A stretch of 40,706 nt of DNA from RUG11867 sp964553435 (GCA_964553435.1 CAZKKM010000001.1:1-40706), one strand, 5' to 3'; shown: positions 32,417-40,683, counted from the stretch's first letter. A program made the numbers and translations. The notes: generated by a model from the letters alone, not told the origin.

Positions 32417-34414
32417 CTAATAAATAAATCTTTTTTCATCGTCTTTTTTATTGATTCCATATCCGTTTATACTTTCGTATAATGTGATGAGTTCTCCATC
32501 AGTATATTCATCTTTTATTTCATAGTCTTCACCAAAACGCATTCGCAAAAAGTCCTTTAGAGATACGCATTGAGTTCTAACATCGATATCGGCACCGCTA
32601 TCGTAATAGAAAACTTCGCCGGAATCTGTTGGTAGTGAAGCAAAAGCCGTACTTTCTATTATACTGACATAACCTTCATAACCATTCGTATACTTTTTGA
32701 CGATTACGAATTCTGGTACCTCATAATCGTTTCCCAAATCGAGTACCATCATATCATCTACTCTGACTTTTTCTTCTTCTAAAGAATTGAATACCGCATT
32801 GAACTGTGCAAGCTCGCCTAAACTGAATGACTCCTTGCCAAATTCAGCATAGCCGTTATTTTCCAAAAAATCATTTATTGGCAAAACACATGCTCCGGCA
32901 TCTTTGGAAAAATCTGAAAACAAATTGGTCTCATTGCTCACATAAGAAATATGACTAAAATTTTCTTTACTTAAAGAAACAAAAGATGTCGTATCGAAAG
33001 GATTCGTGTAATTGAGATTATATTCGGTTTCATAGTTTTGTGGAACTAAGAACAGATATTTTGTTCCTTCTGGCAAATTATCGGTACTGTGTTCATTTCT
33101 CGGAAAAATGGATAAATCGACAACTAAGACGTTCTCATAAGTTTTTATCTTTTTGGCATTTTCATCTAACTCGCCGTATTCGTTTATCTTCACGGAGTCG
33201 CCATCTTGATTATCTATTTCCTGTTGATCGTCACCTTCGATTGATAAATCGTCATCATCACCGTTTTTAGAAGGCTGTCTTTCTTCATATGTCGATTCAA
33301 CTTGGAAATTGATATCGTACATTTCTCTCAATTCTCTTATAGATCGAGGAGTCGCAACGATTTCCTCTTCTATTTTTACAAAAGAATTTTCGTTGTTATC
33401 TCCTATATAGTAAATCTTACCATCGAAAAGATTGTATAAGTAATTATATCCGATATCATCTGATGACATACTTCCACGATATCCACAAATGTTTTGTTTT
33501 GTTCCATCTTTGCTTTCCAACTTGAACAGCATGATGGGAACATTGAATTCGAAGGAACAATTCTTTTCTTCTGTCTTTTCCTCGTCGTCAGTTTGCAAAA
33601 ATGTTTTAGAAATAGTCGATCTGTATTCACCCATAACTAAACTTTCGTATTGTTCGATCGCCTGTTGTGAATTGCTCGCCCAATACATCAAATCGGCTTC
33701 GCTCGGCTGTTTCGATGCGACAAAATTCATAAGGCTGATCGCCGCAGCATGAGGTATCAAGTGACCATTTCCGTATTTTCCTTCAAAATAATTGTAATCA
33801 TCCAAAGCAGTTGAAATATCGGTCTCTTCGGCACTCTTTATCCTCGAAGAAGAAGGTATAATCGAAAAGCAAAGAGGCCGACTATTGGTTTTTGAACCGA
33901 TGCGATAATAACGGTATATCATGTTTGATCCATCATCTTCCAAAACGGCTTTGGTCAATACTAGACCATTTTCGGAATTTATTATGTAATAATCGCTCGT
34001 ATCGGTGATATCATTTACCCACTCTTTACCATCGTACAAAAGTATGTATCCATCCTTGAGGTCGCTCAGATAATCTTTCTGCGAAGAACAAGCACTTGCC
34101 GAAAACAACATGATCGTAGCACTCAAGCCTGCGAAAATTCTTTTGACACCCTTGATATTGAGTGCTTTAGTTAACTTCCCGACGACAGACTTTCTTTGAA
34201 GTGCACACTGAATGGTTTCTTGTTCTATATCTTTTCTATCCAGTTGCAGTAAAATCATATTATATGCTTCGGTTATCTCATCGAATGCTCTTTTGCTGCC
34301 GAAAGGCATAGATGGATGTAACTTCTTGCATAACTCATTATACTTTCTAGTCACTTCTTCGCACGAAGCCGTATCAGGAACCCCCAAACGACTAAAATAA
34401 TTGATACTTTCCAT
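32417..34414 (-). CDS. large membrane protein with degenerate J-like domain
   Basis: 665 residues. Residues 1-60 fit a J domain (YNELCKKLHPSMPFGSKRAF, then ITEAYNMIL) with HPS in place of HPD. The next part (VVGKLTKALNIKGVKRIFAG) matches the juxtamembrane region of the VanY protein (GKLTKSLQLHG). One membrane segment follows (about 93-110). The extracellular remainder of about 550 residues has no recognised domain; it contains an acidic low-complexity linker (DDDDLSIEGDDQQEIDNQDGD) and several beta-rich stretches. ASAC at 106-109 resembles a lipobox but is internal. Co-evolution of the inner halves of two adjacent genes suggests a shared cytoplasmic partner. Confidence 0.8.
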   Translation of the reverse strand: MESINYFSRLGVPDTASCEEVTRKYNELCKKLHPSMPFGSKRAFDEITEAYNMILLQLDRKDIEQETIQCALQRKSVVGKLTKALNIKGVKRIFAGLSATIMLFSASACSSQKDYLSDLKDGYILLYDGKEWVNDITDTSDYYIINSENGLVLTKAVLEDDGSNMIYRYYRIGSKTNSRPLCFSIIPSSSRIKSAEETDISTALDDYNYFEGKYGNGHLIPHAAAISLMNFVASKQPSEADLMYWASNSQQAIEQYESLVMGEYRSTISKTFLQTDDEEKTEEKNCSFEFNVPIMLFKLESKDGTKQNICGYRGSMSSDDIGYNYLYNLFDGKIYYIGDNNENSFVKIEEEIVATPRSIRELREMYDINFQVESTYEERQPSKNGDDDDLSIEGDDQQEIDNQDGDSVKINEYGELDENAKKIKTYENVLVVDLSIFPRNEHSTDNLPEGTKYLFLVPQNYETEYNLNYTNPFDTTSFVSLSKENFSHISYVSNETNLFSDFSKDAGACVLPINDFLENNGYAEFGKESFSLGELAQFNAVFNSLEEEKVRVDDMMVLDLGNDYEVPEFVIVKKYTNGYEGYVSIIESTAFASLPTDSGEVFYYDSGADIDVRTQCVSLKDFLRMRFGEDYEIKDEYTDGELITLYESINGYGINKKDDEKRFIY

Positions 34415-34497
34415 ATTTTATTCCCCCTTTTATAAATCGAAAATATCGACAAATCACTTCTTCAAAAAACATATTACCTCTTCTTGAAGTTGCTTAT

Positions 34498-34525
34498 ATT
34501 ATACTGATTTTCTAAAAAAAGTCAA
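34498..34525 (-). promoter_or_regulatory. sigma-A promoter of the J-like/membrane protein gene
   Basis: Minus strand: TTGACT (34520-34525), 16 nt, TATAAT (34498-34503). The leader to the ATG is about 80 nt and contains CTTCAA/TTGAAG; the ribosome-binding site is AAGGGGG. Confidence 0.72.
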
Positions 34526-34544
34526 GTCCGCAATTTATTCCATA

Positions 34545-34568
34545 CAAAAAGACATGCCGACCATGTCT
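34545..34568 (-). terminator. terminator of rluD
   Basis: AGACATG (34550-34556) / CATGTCT (34562-34568) with a 5-nt loop, then TTTTTG on the minus strand. It lies 6 nt after the stop codon. Confidence 0.82.
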
Positions 34569-34573
34569 AAAAA

Positions 34574-35470
34574 CTATGAAGCTTTTCTCAATGCATCCAA
34601 ATAGCTTTGAAACTCTTTGGGCAATTCGCTTTCGAAGTGCATCAGTTCTTTAGTTATTGGATGTTCGAACTCCAAACTTTTGGCATGCAAAAACTGTCCG
34701 AACACTCCTTCACTATGAGTATTATATACAGGATCATTATGTACAGGATAACCTATGTACTTCATGTGAACCCTGATTTGGTGCGTTCTTCCCGTTTCGA
34801 GCCTCAATTCTACGAGTGTATTTTGAGAAAAACGTTCGACGACCCTCATGTGCGTGACAGCACTCTTGGCATTCTGCGAAGTGACCGTAAATGCGAGTCT
34901 ATTCCTTGGATCTCTTCCGATAGGAGCATCGATCGTCGCACTGGTATTCGGAAATACTCCATCTAATAGAGCTACATAGACGCGCTTGATCGTTTTGTTC
35001 TTGAATCCTTCGGCTAAAATATTATGAACTTCATCTGTCTTGGCAACTACCAATACACCACTTGTATCTTTATCTATCCTATGCACGATGCCGGGTCGCA
35101 CTTCTCCATTTGCACTCGACAAATTGCTCGTATGTCCCACCAATGCATTGACCAAAGTATGCTCGACATTTCCGTTGCCGGGGTGCACGACCATGCCAGA
35201 AGGTTTGTTGACCACAATCAAATACTTATCTTCGTACAAGATATCCAAAGTTATATCTTCACCATGCACTCGATTCTCGGCTATATCGGCCTCAGAAATA
35301 TTGATTACATCCCCATTTTGTACTTTGTAACTTGCTCTTTCAATTCTGCCATTAACCACGACTTTCCCTTCATCTATATATTTTTCCACACGACTGCGTG
35401 TGTACTTCGTGTTCGAAGATAAATACTTATCGAGCCGCTCCTTTGTTTCGGTTTTTACTACTACTTCCAT
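34574..35470 (-). CDS. rluD: RluD-family 23S rRNA pseudouridine synthase
   Basis: 298 residues: an N-terminal S4 RNA-binding domain (about 10-70, RLDKYLS, VEKYIDEGKVVVNG) and a catalytic domain with the HRIDKDTSG motif (catalytic Asp within it) and KPSGMVVHPGNG. RluD-type enzymes modify helix 69 of 23S rRNA; the exact target is inferred. AAAGGAG is 9 nt before the ATG, which lies inside the end of lspA (44-bp overlap). Same order (lspA then rluD-like) as in Bacillus subtilis. Confidence 0.92.
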   Translation of the reverse strand: MEVVVKTETKERLDKYLSSNTKYTRSRVEKYIDEGKVVVNGRIERASYKVQNGDVINISEADIAENRVHGEDITLDILYEDKYLIVVNKPSGMVVHPGNGNVEHTLVNALVGHTSNLSSANGEVRPGIVHRIDKDTSGVLVVAKTDEVHNILAEGFKNKTIKRVYVALLDGVFPNTSATIDAPIGRDPRNRLAFTVTSQNAKSAVTHMRVVERFSQNTLVELRLETGRTHQIRVHMKYIGYPVHNDPVYNTHSEGVFGQFLHAKSLEFEHPITKELMHFESELPKEFQSYLDALRKAS

Positions 35471-35921
35471 TTCTACATTCTCCTTTAAACATATCTATTA
35501 TCAACAAACCGATACCTACGACGATACACATATCCGCCACATTGAAAATGGGAAAATCGTACCCGAAGATTCTGAATTTCAAAAAGTCTCTGACCATTCC
35601 CAAAAACAACCTGTCACTCAAATTACCGAACACTCCACCCATGAGTAGTCCGAAAGCCAATATGTTTCTTTTGTTCATTTCGTAATCTTTGCTCATCTTG
35701 AGTAACATGATGAAGACGACGATGCTAAAAGCTGCTAAAAACCACACTCGTCCCTCCAAGATACTAAATGCCGCTCCAGTATTGTAAACGCATGTTAATG
35801 AGAAAAAATTTTCGATTACCGCAATCACTCCGTTCGGTTTTACGAATGTTTCGATGAGTAACTTCGTTATTTGATCTAAAACCAAAACGGAAACTCCGCA
35901 AGCAAAAACTTTTCGATTCAT
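35427..35921 (-). CDS. lspA: lipoprotein signal peptidase (signal peptidase II)
   Basis: 164 residues with four membrane helices. The aspartic-protease motifs are present: GNLSDRLFLGMVRDF and FPIFNVADMCIVVG, containing the two catalytic Asp. NTGAAFS is also typical. It cleaves lipid-modified prolipoproteins at the outer face of the membrane. The basic tail extends past the last helix and overlaps the start of rluD. GGAGTGA is placed 6-7 nt before the ATG. Confidence 0.95.
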   Translation of the reverse strand: MNRKVFACGVSVLVLDQITKLLIETFVKPNGVIAVIENFFSLTCVYNTGAAFSILEGRVWFLAAFSIVVFIMLLKMSKDYEMNKRNILAFGLLMGGVFGNLSDRLFLGMVRDFLKFRIFGYDFPIFNVADMCIVVGIGLLIIDMFKGECRNGSSSKNRNKGAAR

Positions 35922-35946
35922 TAGGCATCACTCCATAAAGATTATA

Positions 35947-36180
35947 CTACCCCACGGACAAATCTACAAGTATGACGTCCGTTCCGAACTTGACTATCTG
36001 ACTAAACTTGATATTCGTCTCTCCTCCGAATGCTGCATACTTTCGAAAAAATTTAGCAGGCTCTACTACCAAATACAAGATTTCACCATTTTCATTGACG
36101 ACTATGTCACTTATTTTACCTATCTTTTCGCCATTTTTGGTATTGACGATATCCTTTGCCTGCAAATCGCTCATGCGCAT
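35947..36180 (-). CDS. ylmC: YlmC/YmxH family PRC-barrel protein
   Basis: 77 residues, a single PRC-barrel-like domain with MSDLQAKDIVNTKNGEKIGKI and the barrel strand pattern VV.ENGEILYLVVE. YlmC/YmxH proteins are small sporulation-associated proteins of uncertain biochemical role. In Bacillus subtilis ylmC lies just downstream of sigG, as here. The ATG follows GGGTGG by 4 nt; TATAAT at 36196-36201 may be a -10 box, without a clear -35. Confidence 0.9.
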   Translation of the reverse strand: MRMSDLQAKDIVNTKNGEKIGKISDIVVNENGEILYLVVEPAKFFRKYAAFGGETNIKFSQIVKFGTDVILVDLSVG

Positions 36181-36218
36181 AAAACCACCCGATTAATTAT
36201 ATTGAAAAACTCGTCCTT

Positions 36219-36995
36219 TTACTCCATGAGTTTGCGAATACTTCTGATTGCATTCGATTCTATACGCGAAATCTGTGCCTGACTCACTCCCAAATCGTCG
36301 GCTATTTCGTTCTGTGTTTTGCCGACTATATATCGTCCGACGAGCACATCTCTTTCCCTTTTTTTGATTTTGTTCAAAGCTTCTCTCATGGCAATCAACA
36401 AGTCCTTATCGGCATTGTTTTTCTTGACATCCGCTACCTGATCCAAAAGATATATCGTATCTCCTCCGTCATTGTAAATGGGCTCGAATATGCTCACCGG
36501 ATCTTGTAAGGATTCGAGTGCTTCTCTTATCTCATATTCCTCCAACATGAGTTCTTTGGCAATCACTGCGTTTCGTGGTTCTACCCCATATATATTCGCA
36601 TATTCCTCTTTGAACTTCAAAATCCTATAGGCTGTATCTCGAATACTTCTTGCAATGCGCACACTCGAATTGGTTCTCACCAATCTTTTGACTTCGCCCA
36701 AAATGAGCGGCACAGCATACGTCGAAAACATCACGCCGTACGATTTATCGAAATTGTCGACAGCCTTTATGAGACCGATGCACCCAACTTGAAATAGATC
36801 GTTCATGTCTATTTCTTTATTGCGGTATTTGCCTATGATGGATAACACCAATTTCAAATTTCCATTGACTATCTCATCCTTTGCTTTCTCATCTCCATTT
36901 TTGTACTTCTCGAACAGTTCGTCCATTTCTTTGTTGGATAAAACCTTCAATTTGTTCGTATCTATGCCAACGATATCTACTTTATATTTACTCAA
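36219..36995 (-). CDS. sigG: sporulation sigma factor G (forespore)
   Basis: 258 residues. The N-terminus VDIVGIDTNKLKVL is the sigma-G signature. Region 2 (DLFQVGCIGLIKAVDNF, YGVMFSTYAVPLI) and regions 3-4 with the terminal helix-turn-helix (TQNEIADDLGVSQAQISRIE) are complete. It directs late forespore genes. The start codon is a TTG at 36993-36995. AAAGGGG lies 9 nt upstream, but is enclosed in a hairpin (37001-37031), so translation should be weak. It follows sigE by 143 bp. No forespore-type promoter is obvious in that gap. Confidence 0.95.
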   Translation of the reverse strand: MSKYKVDIVGIDTNKLKVLSNKEMDELFEKYKNGDEKAKDEIVNGNLKLVLSIIGKYRNKEIDMNDLFQVGCIGLIKAVDNFDKSYGVMFSTYAVPLILGEVKRLVRTNSSVRIARSIRDTAYRILKFKEEYANIYGVEPRNAVIAKELMLEEYEIREALESLQDPVSIFEPIYNDGGDTIYLLDQVADVKKNNADKDLLIAMREALNKIKKRERDVLVGRYIVGKTQNEIADDLGVSQAQISRIESNAIRSIRKLME

Positions 36996-37000
36996 ACTAA

Positions 37001-37031
37001 AAATCCCCTTTCACTTATCTTGTGGGGATTT
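37001..37031 (-). promoter_or_regulatory. leader hairpin sequestering the sigG ribosome-binding site
   Basis: AAATCCCC/GGGGATTT, an 8-bp stem (37001-37008 / 37024-37031) with a 15-nt loop. The GGGG of the ribosome-binding site is on the 3' side of the stem. No T-run long enough for a good terminator follows (TTTTTAG). Confidence 0.7.
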
Positions 37032-37138
37032 ATTCTATATTTTATTCACGACTCTTCCCTTTTTTTATGGGATATTCTCTTTGTTTTTGTCAATCTCATC
37101 GATTATTTAAATTATATCGAAAAAAGGATAAGTCCACT

Positions 37139-37825
37139 TTAAATCTTCATGATACTTTTCAATTTCTTGATGACTTTCTTTTCTATTCGCGAAATGTAAG
37201 ACTGACTGATACCCAAAATATCCGCGACTTCTTTCTGAGTATATTCCTCCGTATTGAAAAGACCGTATCGCATAGTCATTATTTCTCTATCTCGTTCTGG
37301 GAATTCTTCTAAACACTCGAGTAAAGCTGTTCTCGCCAACTTGCTTTCGATCTCATCGTGCACGACATCTGGCTCTGTACCCATTATATCTTCGAGATGC
37401 AACTCGTTTCCTTCGGAATCGTAATTCAAGGCATCTTCGAAGCTGACCTCCCCTTTTCTGTTTTTGTTCTTGCGAATGTACATGAGTATTTCGTTCGTTA
37501 TACATCGCGATGCATAGGTAGCCAGCTTGATGTTTTTGTCGACTTTGTAAGTCATTATACCTTTGATCAGCCCGAGCGATCCTATAGATACCAAATCTTC
37601 GAGATCGTAACCCGTACTATCGAACTTTTTTGCCAAAAACACCACCAATCTGAGATTATGCTCTATCAATACGTTGCGAGCTTCCATATCTCCATTTTGA
37701 CAAGCGAGCAACAATTCTAATTCCCTTTTTTTATCCAAAGGCGGTGGTAAAGCATCGGTGCTGCCTACGAAAAAGCAATCGTTGTACTTCTTCTTTAAAA
37801 ATTCTATTATTTTTTTAAAAATCAT
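37139..37825 (-). CDS. sigE: sporulation sigma factor E (mother cell), pro-form
   Basis: 228 residues. The pro-sequence is basic and amphipathic (MIFKKIIEFLKKKYND) and is followed by FFVGSTDALPPPL, equivalent to the YYIGGSEALPPPL of Bacillus subtilis pro-sigma-E. Cleavage by SpoIIGA would be near residue 18, so the pro-part is shorter than the 27 residues in B. subtilis. Sigma-70 region 2 (DLVSIGSLGLIKGI, KLATYASRCITNEILMYIR) and region 4 (TQKEVADILGISQSYISRIE) are complete. The start overlaps the spoIIGA stop as ATGA. Confidence 0.97.
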   Translation of the reverse strand: MIFKKIIEFLKKKYNDCFFVGSTDALPPPLDKKRELELLLACQNGDMEARNVLIEHNLRLVVFLAKKFDSTGYDLEDLVSIGSLGLIKGIMTYKVDKNIKLATYASRCITNEILMYIRKNKNRKGEVSFEDALNYDSEGNELHLEDIMGTEPDVVHDEIESKLARTALLECLEEFPERDREIMTMRYGLFNTEEYTQKEVADILGISQSYISRIEKKVIKKLKSIMKI

Positions 37826-38577
37826 AATTTCTCCATTCTAGCATTCAAAAGAGCATTTACCCCATCGATGTTGAACTTTACCTCTGACAATCCGACGAGG
37901 ACATCATCGTATTGAACTCCGTCTATCGTCACTTGTGAAGGAACAAAACAGTAAAGCAACCCATGGTGATTCAAAGCATTATATGGGACGGGTATCAACT
38001 TCAATTTATGATAGATGATGTACTCTTTTTCGACGAGAATTATCGGTTTTCCACTTACGGGACTAGTGAGTTTGTTTCCACTATCTAAAAAGCCGACTCC
38101 CTCGAATACTCCTCCATCATATGAAAAACATATCTTGTGCCGGTTATTGTAATTATTTTTAAGTTTAGAAGATAATTTATAGTATGCGATGAGCACCAAA
38201 GGGCTGGCAATCAAAACTGCCAAATAACGCATTCCGACGGTGCTTTCCACTTGAAATTCCTCGAATAAATAGTATTCGAATCCACCCAAGATGATGCCTA
38301 CCAAGTATAAATATACTGTATTGTAAAATGTGAACTTTACATCTTTATATGAGAATGTCACGATGACCATAGCTAAGCTCAACGACAACTTGAAAACGTT
38401 CATACCCACATTGCCAAAATCGACCCACAAAGTGATCATCGAAACTTCGCCTACGATACTCCCGAGGGCGATTCTCCTCTTTGAAACTCCCCTTTTTAAA
38501 AGTGCATCGACCGTCAACAATAAGGTGAAATCGAATATGAAATTTAATACCATGACCAAATCCCAATACACGATCAT
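37822..38577 (-). CDS. spoIIGA: pro-sigma-E processing protease SpoIIGA
   Basis: 251 residues from the ATG at 38577. A frame open from 38601 would start at the -10 box, and GGAGG (38585-38589) is correctly placed before 38577. Five membrane helices fill residues 1-140; the C-terminal aspartic-protease domain has FLDSGNKLTSPVSGKPI with the catalytic Asp. It sits in the septum and activates sigma-E in response to a forespore signal. The stop overlaps the sigE start by 4 bp. Confidence 0.95.
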   Translation of the reverse strand: MIVYWDLVMVLNFIFDFTLLLTVDALLKRGVSKRRIALGSIVGEVSMITLWVDFGNVGMNVFKLSLSLAMVIVTFSYKDVKFTFYNTVYLYLVGIILGGFEYYLFEEFQVESTVGMRYLAVLIASPLVLIAYYKLSSKLKNNYNNRHKICFSYDGGVFEGVGFLDSGNKLTSPVSGKPIILVEKEYIIYHKLKLIPVPYNALNHHGLLYCFVPSQVTIDGVQYDDVLVGLSEVKFNIDGVNALLNARMEKL

Positions 38578-38599
38578 GAAGATTCCTCCCATCATCGAC

Positions 38600-38643
38600 A
38601 TTATAAAAAAAAGACACCGTAATAAGTGTCAAACCGTGTCACA
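38600..38643 (-). promoter_or_regulatory. spoIIG promoter with 21-bp spacer and Spo0A-like boxes
   Basis: Minus strand: TTGACA (38627-38632) and TATAAT (38600-38605), both perfect, but 21 bp apart. B. subtilis spoIIG also has an over-long spacer (22 bp) and needs Spo0A~P. Two Spo0A-box-like heptamers, TGTCAAA (38627-38633) and TGTCACA (38637-38643), lie 10 bp apart over the -35 region on the plus strand. Confidence 0.72.
38605..38630 (-). terminator. terminator of the trmD operon, overlapping the spoIIG promoter
   Basis: GACAC/GTGTC stem (38613-38617 / 38626-38630) followed on the minus strand by eight T. It sits between the two promoter boxes, so terminator and promoter share DNA. Confidence 0.6.
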
Positions 38644-39028
38644 TGCTTCTACTTTTTTTCACTTGATGAAGACTTCCTATCTTTCTTTCCATTTTTTCGA
38701 GTTTGTTGAGATAATCTTCGACTATCGGTCTATCCAGAAAAAGAGAATATTGTTCCAACAACACTGCCCTCAACATCTCTACCTTGGCTCCGAGCACATT
38801 CACAGCATCACCTGTTCCATCTTCATCCTCACTGTTGGCATAAAATAGATATAAATTGATGATATTCTTCAATGATTTATTGAACTTTTTTATCAAAATA
38901 TAACTTGTCATCTGATGATTGTAAAGTGTGATGATCGTCTTCTTTTTGAAGCTGTATCCTCCTCGAAACTGCAAAGCTTTCTCACTATTAGCTTTCTTAT
39001 CGGTCTTGTACAAAACAAAATAATTCAT
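38639..39028 (-). CDS. unknown protein after trmD
   Basis: 129 residues from the ATG at 39028. I chose this start because GGAGTG is 7 nt upstream, inside the last codons of trmD; a longer frame to 39094 would overlap trmD by 61 bp. The protein is basic in its first half (NYFVLYKTDKKAN, YSFKKKTIITLYN) and helical in its second (VNVLGAKVEMLRAVLLEQYSLFLD), ending in a charged tail. No domain recognised. It is the last gene of the rimM-trmD operon. Confidence 0.75.
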   Translation of the reverse strand: MNYFVLYKTDKKANSEKALQFRGGYSFKKKTIITLYNHQMTSYILIKKFNKSLKNIINLYLFYANSEDEDGTGDAVNVLGAKVEMLRAVLLEQYSLFLDRPIVEDYLNKLEKMERKIGSLHQVKKSRSM

Positions 39029-39033
39029 ATTTA

Positions 39034-39696
39034 TCACTCCATCAAATCCGGTCTTTTTTCTTTGGTTTTCTCTATTCGTTGTTCTTTCCTCCAAGCATCT
39101 ATCTTCGCATGATCTCCACTCAACAACACTTCGGGTACCTTCATGCCTCTATATTCGCTCGGTTTCGTATAAGATGGATAATCGAGTAACCCATCTTCGA
39201 AAGTCTCTGCTTCCAAACTCTCGTCGCGTATAACACCAGGTATCAGACGACTGACGGCATCTATTATAGCCATTGCTGGAACTTCTCCACCAGTCAAGAT
39301 GAAATCTCCTACAGAAATCTGTTCATCGACGATGGACTTGATTCGTTCGTCGAATCCCTCGTAATGTCCACACAGAAGTATGAGATGACCGTATTTTTTA
39401 AATTCTCGTGCGATTTCCTGATCGAAAGTCCGCCCTTCTGGTGTCAACATGACGACATGGGCCTCTTCCGAATTGATCGCATCTAAACACTCGAATATCG
39501 GTTCACAACGAAGAAGCATTCCTGGTCCGCCGCCATAGATAGAATCGTCCACCTGGCCGTTTTTCAAAGGAGTATAATCGCGGAAATTAACGAGTTCTAT
39601 GTCGACTATGCCCTTTTCCCTCGCCCTTTTGATGATAGACTCGTTAAGAAAACCATCGAACATGCCGGGAAACAAAGTAAGAACAGTTATTTTCAT
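39034..39696 (-). CDS. trmD: tRNA (guanine-37-N1)-methyltransferase
   Basis: 220 residues. SPOUT-family trefoil-knot motifs are present: LTLFPGMF at the start, DDSIYGGGPGMLLR, LLCGHYEGFDERI and SVGDFILTGGEVPA. It methylates N1 of G37 in several tRNAs using S-adenosylmethionine and helps prevent frameshifting. The ATG overlaps the rimM stop by 4 bp (ATGA), so the two are translated together. rpsP, the common neighbour of this pair, is not present. Confidence 0.97.
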   Translation of the reverse strand: MKITVLTLFPGMFDGFLNESIIKRAREKGIVDIELVNFRDYTPLKNGQVDDSIYGGGPGMLLRCEPIFECLDAINSEEAHVVMLTPEGRTFDQEIAREFKKYGHLILLCGHYEGFDERIKSIVDEQISVGDFILTGGEVPAMAIIDAVSRLIPGVIRDESLEAETFEDGLLDYPSYTKPSEYRGMKVPEVLLSGDHAKIDAWRKEQRIEKTKEKRPDLME

Positions 39697-40178
39697 ACTA
39701 TCAATGCCTCCACATCTTCAACTTCGATTTGCCCGTTTTCGACATCGACTTTTTTCACATATTCGTCGATCAAAGGTATCATATACGATTTTTCGTATTC
39801 GACAGAAAGTATCTTGTACACCCCGTTATCCAATATTTCTTTTACTTTGCCGTATTCTTTTCCATCACACACGATTTTGAGCCCGAATAGATCATCTACG
39901 ATGTAATCTCCCTCCTTCTCTTTGAGATCTTCTCTTGCAAAATATACTTCGTATCCTTTATATTTTTCGACTGCATTGATATCTTTCAAATTGTCGATAG
40001 TGACGAGATAATGCCCCTTATAGAACTTCGCATTCGTTATCTGATGAGCTTCTTCGTTTAAATATATGTAATTTCCTTTGACGAAAACCTTTTCAGGACT
40101 TTCGAATCGATTTTTTATCTTCAAATCTCCACGTAAACCGTGCACCCCCTGCACGAATCCGATGTAAACTTTTTCCAC
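39693..40178 (-). CDS. rimM: 16S rRNA processing protein RimM
   Basis: 161 residues. The N-terminal RimM barrel begins IGFVQGVHGLRGDLKIKN, and the C-terminal PRC-barrel covers about 90-160 (YIVDDLFGLKIVC, YMIPLIDEYVKKVDVENGQIEV). It binds S19 and assists maturation of the 30S head. The start is a GTG at 40178 with GAGGGG 6 nt upstream. It heads the rimM-trmD-unknown operon. Confidence 0.96.
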   Translation of the reverse strand: MEKVYIGFVQGVHGLRGDLKIKNRFESPEKVFVKGNYIYLNEEAHQITNAKFYKGHYLVTIDNLKDINAVEKYKGYEVYFAREDLKEKEGDYIVDDLFGLKIVCDGKEYGKVKEILDNGVYKILSVEYEKSYMIPLIDEYVKKVDVENGQIEVEDVEALIV

Positions 40179-40205
40179 AAGTATCCCCTCGTTTCATTTA
40201 TTAAG

Positions 40206-40214
40206 ATTATAGCA
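40206..40214 (-). promoter_or_regulatory. extended -10 promoter of the rimM operon
   Basis: Minus strand: TGCTATAAT, with TATAAT at 40206-40211. The -35 at 17 nt (TTTAAG) is weak. Confidence 0.6.
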
Positions 40215-40236
40215 CAAACCATGCAATGCTTAAAGA

Positions 40237-40267
40237 AAAAAAAGTCGATAGCCTGCATCTTTTCGAC
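40237..40267 (-). terminator. terminator of the superoxide reductase gene
   Basis: GTCGA (40244-40248) / TCGAC (40263-40267), with an inner GAT/ATC pairing, followed on the minus strand by seven T. Confidence 0.62.
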
Positions 40268-40302
40268 GAAAATCTATAATATGAATTCGTTTACTTACTC
40301 AT

Positions 40303-40683
40303 TTATAGTTCTTTCTTCCAGAGACCGTGTAAATTGCAGTAAGCATACGCACCTTTGACCGCTTCGTCTCTATTCAAGGTGAAAGAGGCATATGGTTCAT
40401 CTTCCGGCCTCAAATCTACTCTGTGAATTTCCTTAATTGTTTCTAAGTAAATCCACTTTATATAGTGTTCTTCGCTCATCGGATGTAAAACATCTCCCAC
40501 TTTCACTGTTACAACATTTTCTTCGATACTTATGGCCGGCACGTGCTTCTCTACAGCCGCGTCAGTAGTATTGGCGACTAATTCTTCCATAGAAGAACCG
40601 CAACAGACGATATCGACACCCGCATCATCGAGGACCTCTACTAAATTTCCGCAAGTCTTACACAATAAGAACTTTCTTTTCAT
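40303..40683 (-). CDS. desulfoferrodoxin / superoxide reductase (2Fe-SOR)
   Basis: 126 residues, the standard size for desulfoferrodoxin. The N-terminal desulforedoxin domain has the four iron ligands C8, C11, C27 and C28 (CKTC, CC). The catalytic domain has EKHVP (H47), H67, H73, and C116-N-L-H119, the (His)4Cys site that reduces superoxide to peroxide. Such enzymes are typical of anaerobes, which fits the [FeFe]-hydrogenase in the same window. The upstream end is cut close: only 23 bp are visible before the ATG, so the promoter is outside the window. Confidence 0.96.
   Translation of the reverse strand: MKRKFLLCKTCGNLVEVLDDAGVDIVCCGSSMEELVANTTDAAVEKHVPAISIEENVVTVKVGDVLHPMSEEHYIKWIYLETIKEIHRVDLRPEDEPYASFTLNRDEAVKGAYAYCNLHGLWKKEL

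Noticed and set aside
38578..38601. Longer SpoIIGA starting at 38601
   Set aside because: That start coincides with the -10 box; GGAGG is placed for 38577.
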